DNA from: Streptomyces sp. NRRL WC-3618
GTDB taxonomy: Bacteria > Actinomycetota > Actinomycetes > Streptomycetales > Streptomycetaceae
Reading direction: 5' to 3'
Assembly (NCBI RefSeq): GCF_001280005.1
Contig: NZ_LGDW01000049.1
Location: forward strand, 1 to 20,490
Length of the DNA: 20,490 nucleotides
Within the stretch, counting starts at the first letter, position 1. Every line of letters starts with the position of its first letter. A program made the translations under genes and the position numbers. The notes beneath the pieces are model-generated. The model was given only the letters and a program-made list of their open reading frames with translations, made no database searches and had not been told where the DNA came from. Positions 6,355 to 14,140 of this stretch are shown here, piece after piece.

Positions 6355-7032
6355 GTGCCTTCCCTGTTGCTGATCGAGGACGACGACGCCATCCGTACGG
6401 CCCTGGAGCTGTCTTTGACGCGCCAGGGCCACCGGGTTGCCACCGCTGCCACCGGTGAGGACGGTCTGAAGCTGTTGCGCGAGCAGCGGCCGGATCTGAT
6501 CGTCCTGGACGTGATGCTGCCCGGCATCGACGGATTCGAGGTGTGCCGGCGCATCCGGCGCACCGACCAGCTGCCGATCATTCTGCTCACCGCGCGCAGC
6601 GACGACATCGACGTGGTCGTCGGGCTGGAGTCCGGCGCCGACGACTACGTCGTCAAACCCGTGCAAGGGCGGGTGCTCGACGCCCGTATCCGGGCCGTGC
6701 TGCGCCGTGGGGAGCGGGAGTCGAACGACTCGGCGACCTACGGTTCGCTGGTCATCGACCGTTCGGCGATGACGGTGACGAAGAACGGCGAGGACCTGCA
6801 GCTGACGCCCACCGAGCTGCGGCTGCTCCTGGAGCTGAGCCGGCGGCCCGGTCAGGCGCTGTCGCGCCAGCAGTTGCTGCGTCTGGTCTGGGAGCACGAC
6901 TACCTGGGCGACTCGCGGCTGGTGGACGCGTGTGTGCAGCGGCTGCGCGCCAAGGTCGAGGACGTGCCGTCGTCGCCGACGTTGATCCGTACCGTCCGCG
7001 GTGTCGGCTACCGGCTGGACTCGCCTCAGTGA
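6355..7032 (+). CDS. afsQ1: OmpR-family response regulator AfsQ1
   Basis: AfsQ1 is the DNA-binding response regulator partnered with AfsQ2. In S. coelicolor it influences antibiotic production and nitrogen-related genes. The 225-residue product has a receiver domain with the acidic pocket IEDDD (8-11), phosphoacceptor D52 in LIVLDVMLPG, the switch threonine in LLTAR and the KP motif in VVKPVQG. A winged helix follows (about 125-223; LTPTELRLLLEL, DSRLVDACVQRLRAKV, RTVRGVGYRL). I chose GTG at 6355 because it begins directly before the receiver fold; ATG at 6337 is an in-frame alternative. Its TGA overlaps the GTG of afsQ2, so the pair is translationally coupled. Confidence 0.95.
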   Translation: MPSLLLIEDDDAIRTALELSLTRQGHRVATAATGEDGLKLLREQRPDLIVLDVMLPGIDGFEVCRRIRRTDQLPIILLTARSDDIDVVVGLESGADDYVVKPVQGRVLDARIRAVLRRGERESNDSATYGSLVIDRSAMTVTKNGEDLQLTPTELRLLLELSRRPGQALSRQQLLRLVWEHDYLGDSRLVDACVQRLRAKVEDVPSSPTLIRTVRGVGYRLDSPQ

Positions 7033-8600
7033 CCAGACCGCAGGACAAGCTCCGCGGCTGGGCCGCGGCGCGCAGAGCGATACTCGCGGGGCTCCGCTTC
7101 ACCAGCCTTCGGCTGCGCCTCGTCGTGGTCTTCGGCCTGGTGGCGCTGACGGCGGCCGTGTCGGCGTCCGGGATCGCGTACTGGCTCAACCGCGAGGCCG
7201 TGCTCACGCGTACCCAGGACGCGGTGCTGCGCGACTTCCAGCAGGAGATGCAGAACCGCGCGGGCGTGCTGCCGGCCCACCCCACTCAGGGCGAACTCCA
7301 GCACGCCGCGGGCCAGATGGCCGCCAGCAGCCAGCGGTTCAGTGTGTTGCTGGTCGCCGAGGACGACAGCGGGCGGACGGTCGTCGGCAACTCCGGGGCG
7401 CTGGACACCTTCTCGCTGGCCGACGTGCCCAAGTCGCTGCGTACGGCGGTCGGCAAGCGGCAGGCGGTCACGTCGAGCAACAAGGACCCGTACCACCTGT
7501 ACTGGCAGCGGATCATCGACGGCGACAAGCCGTATCTGGTCGCGGGCACGAAGGTGATCGGCGGTGGTCCGGCCGGGTACATGCTGAAGTCGCTGGAGCC
7601 CGAGGAGAAGGATCTCAACTCGCTGGCCTGGTCGCTGGGTATCGCCACCGGCCTCGCGCTGATCGGCTCCGCGCTGCTCGCGCAGGCCGCCGCCACGACC
7701 GTACTGAAGCCGGTGCACCGTCTCGGTATCGCGGCCCGGCGGCTCGGCGAGGGCAAGCTGGACACCAGGCTGCGGGTGTCCGGGACGGACGAACTCGCCG
7801 ATCTCTCCCGGACGTTCAACCACACGGCGGAGGCCCTGGAGAAGCGGGTCGCCGACATGAGCGCCCGGGACGAGGCCTCGCGGCGGTTCGTGGCGGACAT
7901 GTCCCACGAGCTGCGTACGCCGCTCACCGCGATCACCGCCGTGACGGAGATCCTCGAAGAGGAACTGGACGCGGAGACCGGCAGCATCGACCCGATGATC
8001 GAGCCGGCGGTGAAGCTGGTGGTCAGCGAGACGCGGCGGCTCAACTCCCTGGTGGAGAACCTGATGGAGGTCACCCGCTTCGACGCGGGCACCGCCCGGC
8101 TGGTCCTGGACAACGTCGACATCGCCGACCAGATCACGGCCTGCATCGACGCCCGCGCCTGGCTGGACGCGGTCGACCTGGACGTCGAGCGCGGCATCAT
8201 GTCCCTGCTCGACCCGCGCCGCCTGGACGTCATCCTCGCCAACCTCATCGGCAACGCCCTCAAGCACGGCGGTTCGCCGGTACGGGTGTCGGTGCGCGCA
8301 TCCGATACCGACCTGCTGATCGAGGTGCAGGACCACGGTCCGGGCATCCCCGAGGACGTCCTGCCGCACGTCTTCGACCGCTTCTACAAGGCGAGCGCCT
8401 CCCGTCCCCGCTCCGAGGGCAGCGGCCTCGGCCTGTCCATCGCCCTGGAGAACGCCCACATCCACGGCGGCGAGATCACGGCCGCCAACTCCCCGAAGGG
8501 CGGCGCCGTGTTCACCCTGCGGCTCCCCAGGGACCCGTCGGCACTCACGGAGAAACCGGCCGAGCCGGACGGCGCGACCAGCACCGGGGAGGGCGCGTGA
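7029..8600 (+). CDS. afsQ2: Sensor histidine kinase AfsQ2
   Basis: This is the membrane sensor kinase that phosphorylates AfsQ1. It has 523 residues. A transmembrane helix at about 31-53 is followed by an extracytoplasmic sensor region of roughly 145 residues, and a second helix at about 199-222. A HAMP linker spans about 223-275, and the H box is FVADMSHELRTPLT with phospho-accepting H293. The ATP-binding domain shows the N box (N409 in LIGNALKHGG), DHGPGIPED and GLGLSIA. The GTG start overlaps the afsQ1 stop (GTGA), and the TGA in turn overlaps the lipoprotein start. The Ala/Pro-rich tail after the kinase domain is unstructured. The sensed signal cannot be read from the sequence. Confidence 0.95.
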   Translation: MTRPQDKLRGWAAARRAILAGLRFTSLRLRLVVVFGLVALTAAVSASGIAYWLNREAVLTRTQDAVLRDFQQEMQNRAGVLPAHPTQGELQHAAGQMAASSQRFSVLLVAEDDSGRTVVGNSGALDTFSLADVPKSLRTAVGKRQAVTSSNKDPYHLYWQRIIDGDKPYLVAGTKVIGGGPAGYMLKSLEPEEKDLNSLAWSLGIATGLALIGSALLAQAAATTVLKPVHRLGIAARRLGEGKLDTRLRVSGTDELADLSRTFNHTAEALEKRVADMSARDEASRRFVADMSHELRTPLTAITAVTEILEEELDAETGSIDPMIEPAVKLVVSETRRLNSLVENLMEVTRFDAGTARLVLDNVDIADQITACIDARAWLDAVDLDVERGIMSLLDPRRLDVILANLIGNALKHGGSPVRVSVRASDTDLLIEVQDHGPGIPEDVLPHVFDRFYKASASRPRSEGSGLGLSIALENAHIHGGEITAANSPKGGAVFTLRLPRDPSALTEKPAEPDGATSTGEGA

Positions 8601-9259
8601 AGAACGTACGAGGCGTACGAGCCGTACGGGGCGTGCGCCGGCGGTCGGCGGCCGTCCCGCTGGTCGCGGTGCTCGGCGTGCTGCTCGCCGGCTGCGGGAT
8701 CCGTGCCACCGAGGTCCCGACGGACTTCGGTCCGGCGCCCTCCCGCGTTCCGTGCTCCCTCTCCGAGGTCAGCGCCCCCGCCGCGCCGGACGCCGCCGCG
8801 CGGACGCCCGCGGGCGTGCCGGTCCAGGTGTTCCTCCTCTGCGGCTCCCAGCTGGTGACCGTCGACCGCTCGGTACGGGTCCCGGACGGTACGGCGGAGG
8901 CGCGGCGGCGCGTGCTGGTGGCCCAGGGGCTGCTGGACGAGCTGGCCAGGACCCCTACGGCGAGCGAGAGCGAGGCCGGCTACACGACGGACGTACGCGG
9001 CGGGATGAGCGTGAGCGGCCCGGGCCCGAAGGACCCCAAGGACGCCCTGCGCCTGAGCACCAGCCCGGACGGCCTCGCGTCGTACGCCCTCGCCCAGATC
9101 GTCTGCACGTTCTCCGACTCGGCCGCCGCCGAAGGGGACGGCCACGTCGTCCTGGGCGGCCCGGACACCGGCCCGCTACGCCGGTACGCGTGCACACCGG
9201 AGGTCCGTTCCAGGCCGGGGGCACAGGTGCCGCCGTCGTCGGGGGTGGACGGCGGCTGA
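8597..9259 (+). CDS. Lipoprotein of the afsQ operon, weakly GerMN-like
   Basis: The N-terminus is basic and hydrophobic and ends in the lipobox LLAGC, with C33 the predicted lipidated residue, so the mature protein should be anchored outside the membrane. After a Pro/Ala linker, the segment LVTVDRSVRVPDG, then RRVLVAQGLLDELARTPTASE, then LRLSTSPDGLASYALAQIVCTFSDS has the strand-helix-strand pattern of GerMN-type domains. This assignment is tentative. GTG at 8597 overlaps the afsQ2 stop, implying co-translation and a role near the sensor. Four cysteines follow the lipobox (CSL, LLCGS, IVCTF, YACT), which could form disulfides. The product has 220 residues. Confidence 0.82.
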   Translation: MKNVRGVRAVRGVRRRSAAVPLVAVLGVLLAGCGIRATEVPTDFGPAPSRVPCSLSEVSAPAAPDAAARTPAGVPVQVFLLCGSQLVTVDRSVRVPDGTAEARRRVLVAQGLLDELARTPTASESEAGYTTDVRGGMSVSGPGPKDPKDALRLSTSPDGLASYALAQIVCTFSDSAAAEGDGHVVLGGPDTGPLRRYACTPEVRSRPGAQVPPSSGVDGG

Positions 9260-9270
9260 GCAGCTTCCTC

Positions 9271-9291
9271 CGCGCCCCCGAAAGGGGCGCG
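9271..9291 (+). terminator. Hairpin after the afsQ operon
   Basis: CGCGCCCC (9271-9278), a CGAAA loop and GGGGCGCG (9284-9291) form a perfect 8-bp stem 11 bases past the lipoprotein stop. There is no T-tract. The right arm is also the start of a family 2 repeat. Confidence 0.65.
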
Positions 9292-9309
9292 GGGACTGCG
9301 CGACCAGCC
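9283..9309 (+). repeat. Intergenic repeat, family 2, copy 2
   Basis: AGGGGCGCGGGGACTGCGC followed by GACCAGCC matches copy 1 (3808-3835) except for one missing A. It again lies just 3' of the last gene of an operon, and overlaps the terminator-like hairpin. Confidence 0.7.
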
Positions 9310-9440
9310 CCCGCCGGGCCCGCGGCGGCCGACGAACCGCATGTCCGGCGGAGCTGTCGGCCCCCGTGTGGCACACGCCTCACGGTCCTGTACGGGGGCA
9401 ACCCGGAACCGATCGTGCCGATGGCCGCGTCTTGTGGGGC

Positions 9441-9992
9441 GTGCAGCGTCATGGTTGGGGCGGCGAAAGTGCCGCGATTCGCATCCGTACGGCGGGAGGT
9501 GTCCTCCTCGTCGCCCATCTCGCGCTCGTCGCCTGGATCGCGCTGCGTCCGCTCGACATCCCGTGGCAACTGCCCGCCAACCTGCGCCCCTTCGCGGGCA
9601 TACGGGCCGATCTGGCCCTCGGCTGGCAGGAGGCGGCCCGGCGCATCGTCGACGGGCTCGCCCTGCTGGCCCCGCTGGGGGTACTGCTGCCGATGGCGGG
9701 CGGGCGGCTCGATGTCTCGCCGCTCGCCTCGCTCGTCCGTACGGTCATGGCGGGTGCCCTGATCTCGCTCGCAATCGAGCTGTTGCAGACCGGGGTGCCC
9801 GGTCAGGTCGTGGACGTCGACTCGCTGCTTCTGAACTCGGTGGGCGTGGGCCTCGCGCATGTCGCCGTGGTGCCCGCCACACGGTCCTGGCTGCGCCGCA
9901 GGAGCGAGACCCGGCGCCGGGCGGCCGTCCACAGGGAGGAAGCGACTCAGGGTATGACCCCGACGATTCCCAGGGTCGGGATCGCCCCGTAG
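9441..9992 (+). CDS. VanZ-like integral membrane protein
   Basis: The 183-residue product has four likely membrane helices: TAGGVLLVAHLALVAWIAL, IVDGLALLAPLGVLLPMAG, VRTVMAGALISLAIELLQT and VDSLLLNSVGVGLAHVAVV. The LLAPLGVLLP, AIELLQ and R-x-x-DVDSLLLN-like segments (here GQVVDVDSLLLNSVG) are hallmarks of the VanZ family. The function of most VanZ homologues is unknown; the founding member lowers teicoplanin susceptibility. I chose GTG at 9441 because the protein becomes VanZ-like soon after it. ATG at 9366 is an in-frame alternative whose extra residues look non-coding. The C-terminus is basic and cytoplasmic. Confidence 0.82.
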   Translation: MQRHGWGGESAAIRIRTAGGVLLVAHLALVAWIALRPLDIPWQLPANLRPFAGIRADLALGWQEAARRIVDGLALLAPLGVLLPMAGGRLDVSPLASLVRTVMAGALISLAIELLQTGVPGQVVDVDSLLLNSVGVGLAHVAVVPATRSWLRRRSETRRRAAVHREEATQGMTPTIPRVGIAP

Positions 9993-10090
9993 AGGGATGC
10001 TTCGTCCGCTGTGTGTCCGTAACGTTGAGTACAGATGAGGCGACCGGACAAGCCGGTCCCGTCACCGTAGTCACTCACCGAGGAGACGCC

Positions 10091-10300
10091 ATGACCGCCC
10101 TTGCCCGCCCCACCAACGGCCGCATGATCGGCGGAGTGTGTGCCGCGCTGGCACGGCGCTTCGGCATCTCCGCGACGACGATGCGCGTGATCTTCGTGCT
10201 CTCCTGTCTGTTGCCCGGCCCGCAGTTCGTGCTCTACATAGCCCTGTGGTTCCTGCTGCCCTCCGAGAAGCACGCGGACAAGGCCCACACCGCCTGGTAG
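10091..10300 (+). CDS. PspC-domain miniprotein
   Basis: This 69-residue protein is one whole PspC domain. RPTNGRMIGGVCAALARRFG is the family signature, followed by a hydrophobic helix (MRVIFVLSCLLPGPQFVLYIALWFLLP) and a short charged tail. PspC domains sit in the membrane and take part in envelope-stress signalling in some bacteria; a specific role here is not evident. GGAG lies 5 bases before the ATG. The leader contains a small hairpin, GACCGG-acaag-CCGGTC (10042-10058). The gene ends in front of an unusually stable terminator and is convergent with a secreted-protein gene. Confidence 0.88.
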   Translation: MTALARPTNGRMIGGVCAALARRFGISATTMRVIFVLSCLLPGPQFVLYIALWFLLPSEKHADKAHTAW

Positions 10301-10327
10301 CCGTGCCAACGACCCGACCCGGTGGTA

Positions 10328-10372
10328 CGCCGATGGGGCGCACCCCTTCAGCAGGGGTGCGCCCCGTCGGCG
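10328..10372. terminator. Very strong bidirectional terminator
   Basis: A 19-bp stem (10328-10346 with 10354-10372) surrounds a 7-base loop, TTCAGCA. The inner 12 bp (GGGGCGCACCCC / GGGGTGCGCCCC) are perfect, followed by one T-G wobble and six more pairs. It lies between convergent pspC and the secreted-protein gene and can serve both. It is the most stable simple hairpin I found in the window. Confidence 0.9.
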
Positions 10373-10387
10373 CGTTCGCGGGGTGGG

Positions 10388-10747
10388 TCAGCCGAGCGGA
10401 ATGCCGTTCACCGGGAGGCCGTGGGTGGGCAGGCCCTGCAGCGGGAGGCCGCCGAGCAGACCGGAGACCGGCGCGGTCGGGCCCTCGGCCAGCAGCTTGG
10501 TGACGGCGGGCTGCGCGGCGGCCACACCCGCGCCGAGCGCACCCTGACCCTGGGCCACGGCCTCGGCGGCACCCGGCAGCGCCTTCGACGCGCTCCCCAC
10601 GGGCAGCGTCTGGGTCACGGAGCTCAGCGCGGCGGAGTCCGGGAGGGCGGGGAGGGCCGGGGCTGCGTTGGCGGCACCCGCACCCGCCGCGGCGAAGGCG
10701 GCGCCGAGAGCGGCGACACCGAGGGTCTTGGCAGCAGACTGCTTCAT
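10388..10747 (-). CDS. Small secreted Ala/Pro/Gly-rich protein
   Basis: I do not recognise a functional family. The 119-residue product has a clear signal peptide (MKQSAAKTLGVAALGAAF, then AAAGAGAANA, cleavage near ANA-AP). The mature part of about 90 residues ends in the repeating hydrophobic pattern GLLGGLPLQGLPTHGLPVNG. It has no cysteines or catalytic motifs. AAGGACG lies 8 bases before the ATG at 10747; a longer frame to 10804 lacks a ribosome binding site. It shares its composition and size class with the secreted protein at 3889-4299. A cell-wall-associated or surface role is possible but unproven. Confidence 0.82.
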   Translation of the reverse strand: MKQSAAKTLGVAALGAAFAAAGAGAANAAPALPALPDSAALSSVTQTLPVGSASKALPGAAEAVAQGQGALGAGVAAAQPAVTKLLAEGPTAPVSGLLGGLPLQGLPTHGLPVNGIPLG

Positions 10748-10803
10748 AGTGAATGCGTCCTTGAATGCGAGACGGGGATGTGAGCGGTCCACGACCGTAA
10801 ACA

Positions 10804-10866
10804 CGGGAAGCCGCCACCCGCAAACATCGAAAAGCGGCCGGGGCGCACCGACCCGACCGCTTCCCG
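10804..10866 (-). terminator. Terminator region after add
   Basis: Read on the minus strand, AAGCGG...CCGCTTTT (10831-10862) forms a 6-bp stem followed by Ts. A competing outer repeat, CGGGAAGC (10804-10811) with GCTTCCCG (10859-10866), is a perfect 8-bp pair. Both lie between add and the secreted-protein gene downstream of it. Confidence 0.55.
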
Positions 10867-10876
10867 GCTCGCTGGA

Positions 10877-12088
10877 TCAGCCCTGTCCCTCGACAGAACC
10901 GCTGGTGGAAGCGGTCTGCCGGAACAGCCATTCGGATTTCAGCTCGGCATATCCGGGCTTGATGACGTCATTGATCATCGCCAGTCGTTCATCGAAAGGA
11001 ATGAATGCTGACTTCATAGCATTGACGGAGAACCATTGCAGGTCGTCGAGCGTATAACCGAACGCTTCGACAAGATGCTCGAATTCTCGGCTCATTCCGG
11101 TACCCGACATCAATCTGTTGTCCGTGTTGACGGTCGCGCGAAAATGAAGCCTGCGCAGCAGCCCGATGGGGTGCTCGGCATAGGAGGCGACGGCGCCGGT
11201 CTGGAGGTTGGAGCTGGGGCACAGCTCCAGGGGGATGCGCTTGTCCCGTACATAGGAGGCCAGGCGGCCGAGTTTCACCGAGCCGTCGTCCAGGACCTCG
11301 ATGTCGTCGATGATGCGGACGCCGTGACCGAGCCGGTCCGCGCCGCACCACTGGAGGGCCTGCCAGATGGAGGGGAGCCCGAAGGCCTCACCGGCATGGA
11401 TGGTGAAGTGGTTGTTCTCGCGCTTGAGGTACTCGAACGCGTCGAGGTGCCGGGTGGGCGGGAAGCCGGCCTCGGCACCGGCGATGTCGAAGCCGACGAC
11501 GCCCTGATCGCGGTACCGGTTCGCCAGTTCGGCGATCTCCAGCGAGCGGGCGGCGTGCCGCATCGCGGTGAGCAGGGCGCCGACCCTGATCCGGTGACCG
11601 TTCTCCCTGGCCCTCCGCTCACCTTCCCGGAAGCCCTCGTTGACGGCCTCGACGACCTCTTCGAGGGTGAGCCCGGCTTCGAGGTGCTGCTCGGGCGCGT
11701 ACCGCACCTCGGCGTAGACGACGCCGTCCTCGGCGAGGTCCTCGGCGCACTCGGCGGCGACCCTGACGAGGGCGTCCCGGGTCTGCATGACGGCGCAGGT
11801 GTGGGCGAAGGTCTCCAAGTACCGTTCCAGGGAACCGGAGTCGGCGGCCTCACGGAACCAGGCGCCGAGCTTGTCGGGGTCGGTCTGCGGGAGTTGGGTA
11901 TAGCCCGTGTCGCGGGCCAGGTCGACGATGGTGCCTGGACGCAGGCCGCCGTCGAGATGGTCGTGCAGCAGAACCTTGGGGGCGCGGCGGATCTGGTCCG
12001 GGGTGGGGCCGGGACCGGCGCTCGCGGGCACGCTCCGGGAAGTCGTCTGACTCGTCTGACTCGTCGTCCGATCACTCTGGCTCGTCAT
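10877..12088 (-). CDS. add: Adenosine deaminase
   Basis: This enzyme hydrolyses adenosine and deoxyadenosine to inosine forms and ammonia in purine salvage. The zinc and catalytic residues are in place: HDHLDG (H42 and H44), HAGE (H231 and E234), GHG (H255) and NTDN (D323). SSNLQTG and EVRYAPEQH are also characteristic. At 403 residues it is longer than typical bacterial Add (about 340), mainly because of a Thr/Ser-rich N-terminal extension of roughly 30 residues. A putative -10 box TAGAGT (12095-12100 on the minus strand) leaves only six bases before the ATG, so the message may be leaderless. The operator-like palindrome at 12105-12116 is shared with deoC. Confidence 0.95.
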   Translation of the reverse strand: MTSQSDRTTSQTSQTTSRSVPASAGPGPTPDQIRRAPKVLLHDHLDGGLRPGTIVDLARDTGYTQLPQTDPDKLGAWFREAADSGSLERYLETFAHTCAVMQTRDALVRVAAECAEDLAEDGVVYAEVRYAPEQHLEAGLTLEEVVEAVNEGFREGERRARENGHRIRVGALLTAMRHAARSLEIAELANRYRDQGVVGFDIAGAEAGFPPTRHLDAFEYLKRENNHFTIHAGEAFGLPSIWQALQWCGADRLGHGVRIIDDIEVLDDGSVKLGRLASYVRDKRIPLELCPSSNLQTGAVASYAEHPIGLLRRLHFRATVNTDNRLMSGTGMSREFEHLVEAFGYTLDDLQWFSVNAMKSAFIPFDERLAMINDVIKPGYAELKSEWLFRQTASTSGSVEGQG

Positions 12089-12094
12089 TTCCGC

Positions 12095-12118
12095 ACTCTA
12101 ACTCCTACGCGCGTAGAT
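12095..12118 (-). promoter_or_regulatory. Putative add promoter with the deoC-type palindrome
   Basis: CTACGCGCGTAG at 12105-12116 is identical to the palindrome at 415-426, and the two flanking plus-strand bases (AT) match too. On the minus strand it ends 4 bases before TAGAGT, a four-of-six -10 match, and 16 bases before the ATG. No good -35 is visible, so an activator or weak promoter is possible. The site also lies 125 bases from the divergent hydrolase gene. Confidence 0.5.
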
Positions 12119-12241
12119 CACCCTGCACCCGTCCCCCTCTTCTCCCTTTTCTCCCTTTCTTCACTTGTACGTTTCCGCCGATACGTAACGGTGACCGCGC
12201 GGACAGGTGGCGTACACCGATGCTTCTGACACTGTTCTGTC

Positions 12242-13003
12242 ATGGCACACCAAGGGACGCCGGTACGACAGGCCCGGCTGGGGAGGGCACTTGGCCCGGA
12301 GCCGACATCGGTCAGCGGCGTGGTCCTGCTGCTTCCCGGCGGCGACGAGGTATCGACCCGCAGGCCGTCGCCCGTCCTGGCGGCCGCCTCCGTCAGGGCG
12401 TTGGGCCGCCGGCTGGCCCGCGCCGGCCGCGCGGACGGCCTCGCCGTGCACGTCGTCCACTACCGCTACCGCGGCTGGAACGGCAGCGAGGCGCAGCTCG
12501 CCCACGATGCGCGCTGGGCTGTCGACGAGATCGTACGGCGGTACGGCGACGTCTCCGTGTGCCTCGTCGGCATCGGCATGGGCGGACGGGCGGCGCTGCG
12601 CGCGGCGGACCACGAGGCCGTCAACTCCGTACTGGCGATGGCGCCTTGGCTCCCCGAGGACGATGTGGCGGCGACGCCGGAACCGGTACGGCAGCTGAGC
12701 GGACGGCAGGTGCTGATCGTGCACGGTACGAACGACGAACGGACCGACCCCGAGCTGTCGTTCCGCTTCGCGGCGCGGGCGAAGAAGGCGAACCGGGACA
12801 TCTGCCGGTTCGAAGTGCACACGGATGGGCACGGGTTGCGTCAGTACCGGCAGGAAGTGCACGCGCTGGCGGTGGACTTCGTGATGGAGGTGCTGTTCGG
12901 GCGGGGGTTCTCTCGGCCTGTGCGCGATGCGTTGATGGCTCCGCCGCCGTTGGGGTTGCGGATGCCGTTGGCGGCGGGGTTCGGGGCGTATTCGCGGCGG
13001 TAG
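12242..13003 (+). CDS. Alpha/beta-hydrolase-fold protein lacking the serine nucleophile
   Basis: The 253-residue protein has the fold's landmarks: VVLLLPGGDE near the oxyanion hole, HYRYRGWN, a nucleophile-elbow segment VCLVGIGMGGRAALRAA, the acid loop LIVHGTNDE (D165) and the histidine loop HTDGHGL (H197). At the nucleophile position of G-x-S-x-G, however, residue 112 is glycine (GIGMG), so classic serine hydrolysis is not expected. It may have lost activity or bind a ligand. ATG at 12242 is the first usable start; an upstream in-frame GTG runs into a stop. No ribosome binding site is evident. It is divergent from add with 153 bases between. Confidence 0.8.
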   Translation: MAHQGTPVRQARLGRALGPEPTSVSGVVLLLPGGDEVSTRRPSPVLAAASVRALGRRLARAGRADGLAVHVVHYRYRGWNGSEAQLAHDARWAVDEIVRRYGDVSVCLVGIGMGGRAALRAADHEAVNSVLAMAPWLPEDDVAATPEPVRQLSGRQVLIVHGTNDERTDPELSFRFAARAKKANRDICRFEVHTDGHGLRQYRQEVHALAVDFVMEVLFGRGFSRPVRDALMAPPPLGLRMPLAAGFGAYSRR

Positions 13004-13048
13004 GTTCGGGGGCTTTGGGGGTTGGGGTCGGGGTGCGGGTCGTGTGTA

Positions 13049-13101
13049 GCTGGTCGCGCCCACGCGGCGGAGCCGCAGATCGGATACAGCCCCGCGCCCC
13101 T
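13049..13101 (-). repeat. Intergenic repeat, family 2, copy 3 (inverted)
   Basis: On the minus strand this reads AGGGGCGCGGGGCTGTATCC, a variable section with a GCGGC-TCC-GCCGC hairpin (13064-13076), and GGGCGCGACCAGC. It is the longer version of the units at 3808 and 9283. It lies 3' of the hydrolase gene and touches the left end of the insertion sequence. Confidence 0.7.
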
Positions 13102-13104
13102 GGA

Positions 13105-14096
13105 TGAATGAGTCCAAGGGGTGCCGTTGCGATCAGTGATCGTAGGCAGTGAGTGATCGCTTGACGGGCTGTCCAGTTTGGTCGTTGTGCCAGATCGCCG
13201 CTGTGAGTGCGAGGATCCGGCACAAGACCCGGGCTGACACCCCTGCCGGGCTCTTGCCGCCGTGCCGTTCCAGGTTGAGCTGCCCCTTGAAGGTCTGATT
13301 GATCGACTCGATCACCTGCCGCAGCGGTTTGAACAGGTGTGACCCGGCTGGCTCGGCTTCCCCCTTGCGGACCGGCCGCAGCAGCTTCAGGTGACGCTCG
13401 GCAAGGCCGTACTCGAACTCGCGGCCGAAGTAGTTCTTGTCCCCGATGATCGTCTGCCCGGGGTGGGCGGCGAGGACGTCTGGCGCGGTATCGAGCATGT
13501 CGCGCAGCGTTTCGCGCTCGTCCGCCCTGGCTCCGGTGAGTGCGAACAGGCAGTCCGCCGAGTGCGCACACCAGGTGCAGACGCAGCCCCCAGAAGTATC
13601 GCGAGTGTGATGCGCAGTAGCCGTACTGGGCCCAGCCTGCCAGGTCCGAGCGTTTGGCCGTCTCGCGGGAGCAACCGCAACCGACCGGTGTGGAGTCGAC
13701 CAGCCACACATCGTCGCTCCACAGTGAGGTATCGCGGGCCACGATCCGGATCATGCTGGTGAGCAGTGAGAACGCGGCGCGCGGCCGTTTGTTGTAGCCG
13801 GACTGCTGGGGCACATAGGGAAACAGGTGGCCGAAGTCACGCCGACGCGGCGAAGCCAGCGCCGCTCAGAGGTGTATCCGAGCAGCGCCGACATGACCGC
13901 GAACGTGATCAGTCGGCGTCACTGAGCGTGGGCGTTATTCCGACGGCAGGCCGCCACGGTGCCAACCACGGCGAACCTTCAATTCGTCGTCAATCCGGGC
14001 ATAGAGTGCCGTTGTGAGGGTGTCCAGGTCGTTAGTCACACATCGACGTTGGACGACCTGGTCTCATGTCCGGAGGTGATCCCTTGGACTCGTTCA
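13105..14096 (-). mobile_element. IS982-type insertion sequence, decayed
   Basis: Inverted ends TGAATGAGTCCAAGGG (13105-13120) and CCCTTGGACTCGTTCA (14081-14096) match at 15 of 16 positions and bound about 990 bp, the usual IS982 size. A broken transposase gene lies between them on the minus strand. I see no convincing target-site duplication. The left end abuts a family 2 repeat. A further related end sits at 15278-15299, beyond merR. Confidence 0.8.
13133..14039 (-). pseudogene. IS982-family transposase, multiple frameshifts
   Basis: Read from GTG at 14039, conserved pieces appear in order but in changing frames: LDTLTTALYARIDDEL, APWRPAVGITPTLSDA, LITFAVMSALLGYTSERRW, FGHLFPYVPQQSGYNKR, then DDVWLVDSTPVGC (first Asp region), RSDLAGWAQYGYC, and finally FALTGARADERETL with IIGDKNYFGREFE, PLRQVIESINQTFKG and AIWHNDQTGQPV to the stop at 13133. 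Frame changes fall near 13965-13975, 13912, 13840 and 13548. The catalytic Asp segments are still visible but no single frame spans them. Four breaks argue for decay, not one sequencing error. The open frame 13133-13711 is coding only up to about 13548; the rest is out of frame. Confidence 0.88.
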
Positions 14097-14118
14097 GGGA
14101 TCCGGGGCGGTGCCCACT

Positions 14119-14140
14119 GCGGTGACTATGCGGTGACTAT
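14119..14140. repeat. 11-bp tandem duplication at the merR 3' end
   Basis: GCGGTGACTAT occurs twice back to back (14119-14129 and 14130-14140). The merR stop codon (14137-14139 on the minus strand) is inside the second copy. It lies 22 bases beyond the right end of the insertion sequence. Confidence 0.8.

Noticed and set aside
10061..10074. GTCAC-n4-GTCAC repeat upstream of pspC as an AfsQ1 site
   Set aside because: The spacing is four bases instead of six, so it does not fit the AfsQ1 pattern.
13549..13711. N-terminal part of the open frame ending at 13133 as a separate gene
   Set aside because: It is the out-of-frame reading of the transposase middle section, upstream of the last frameshift.
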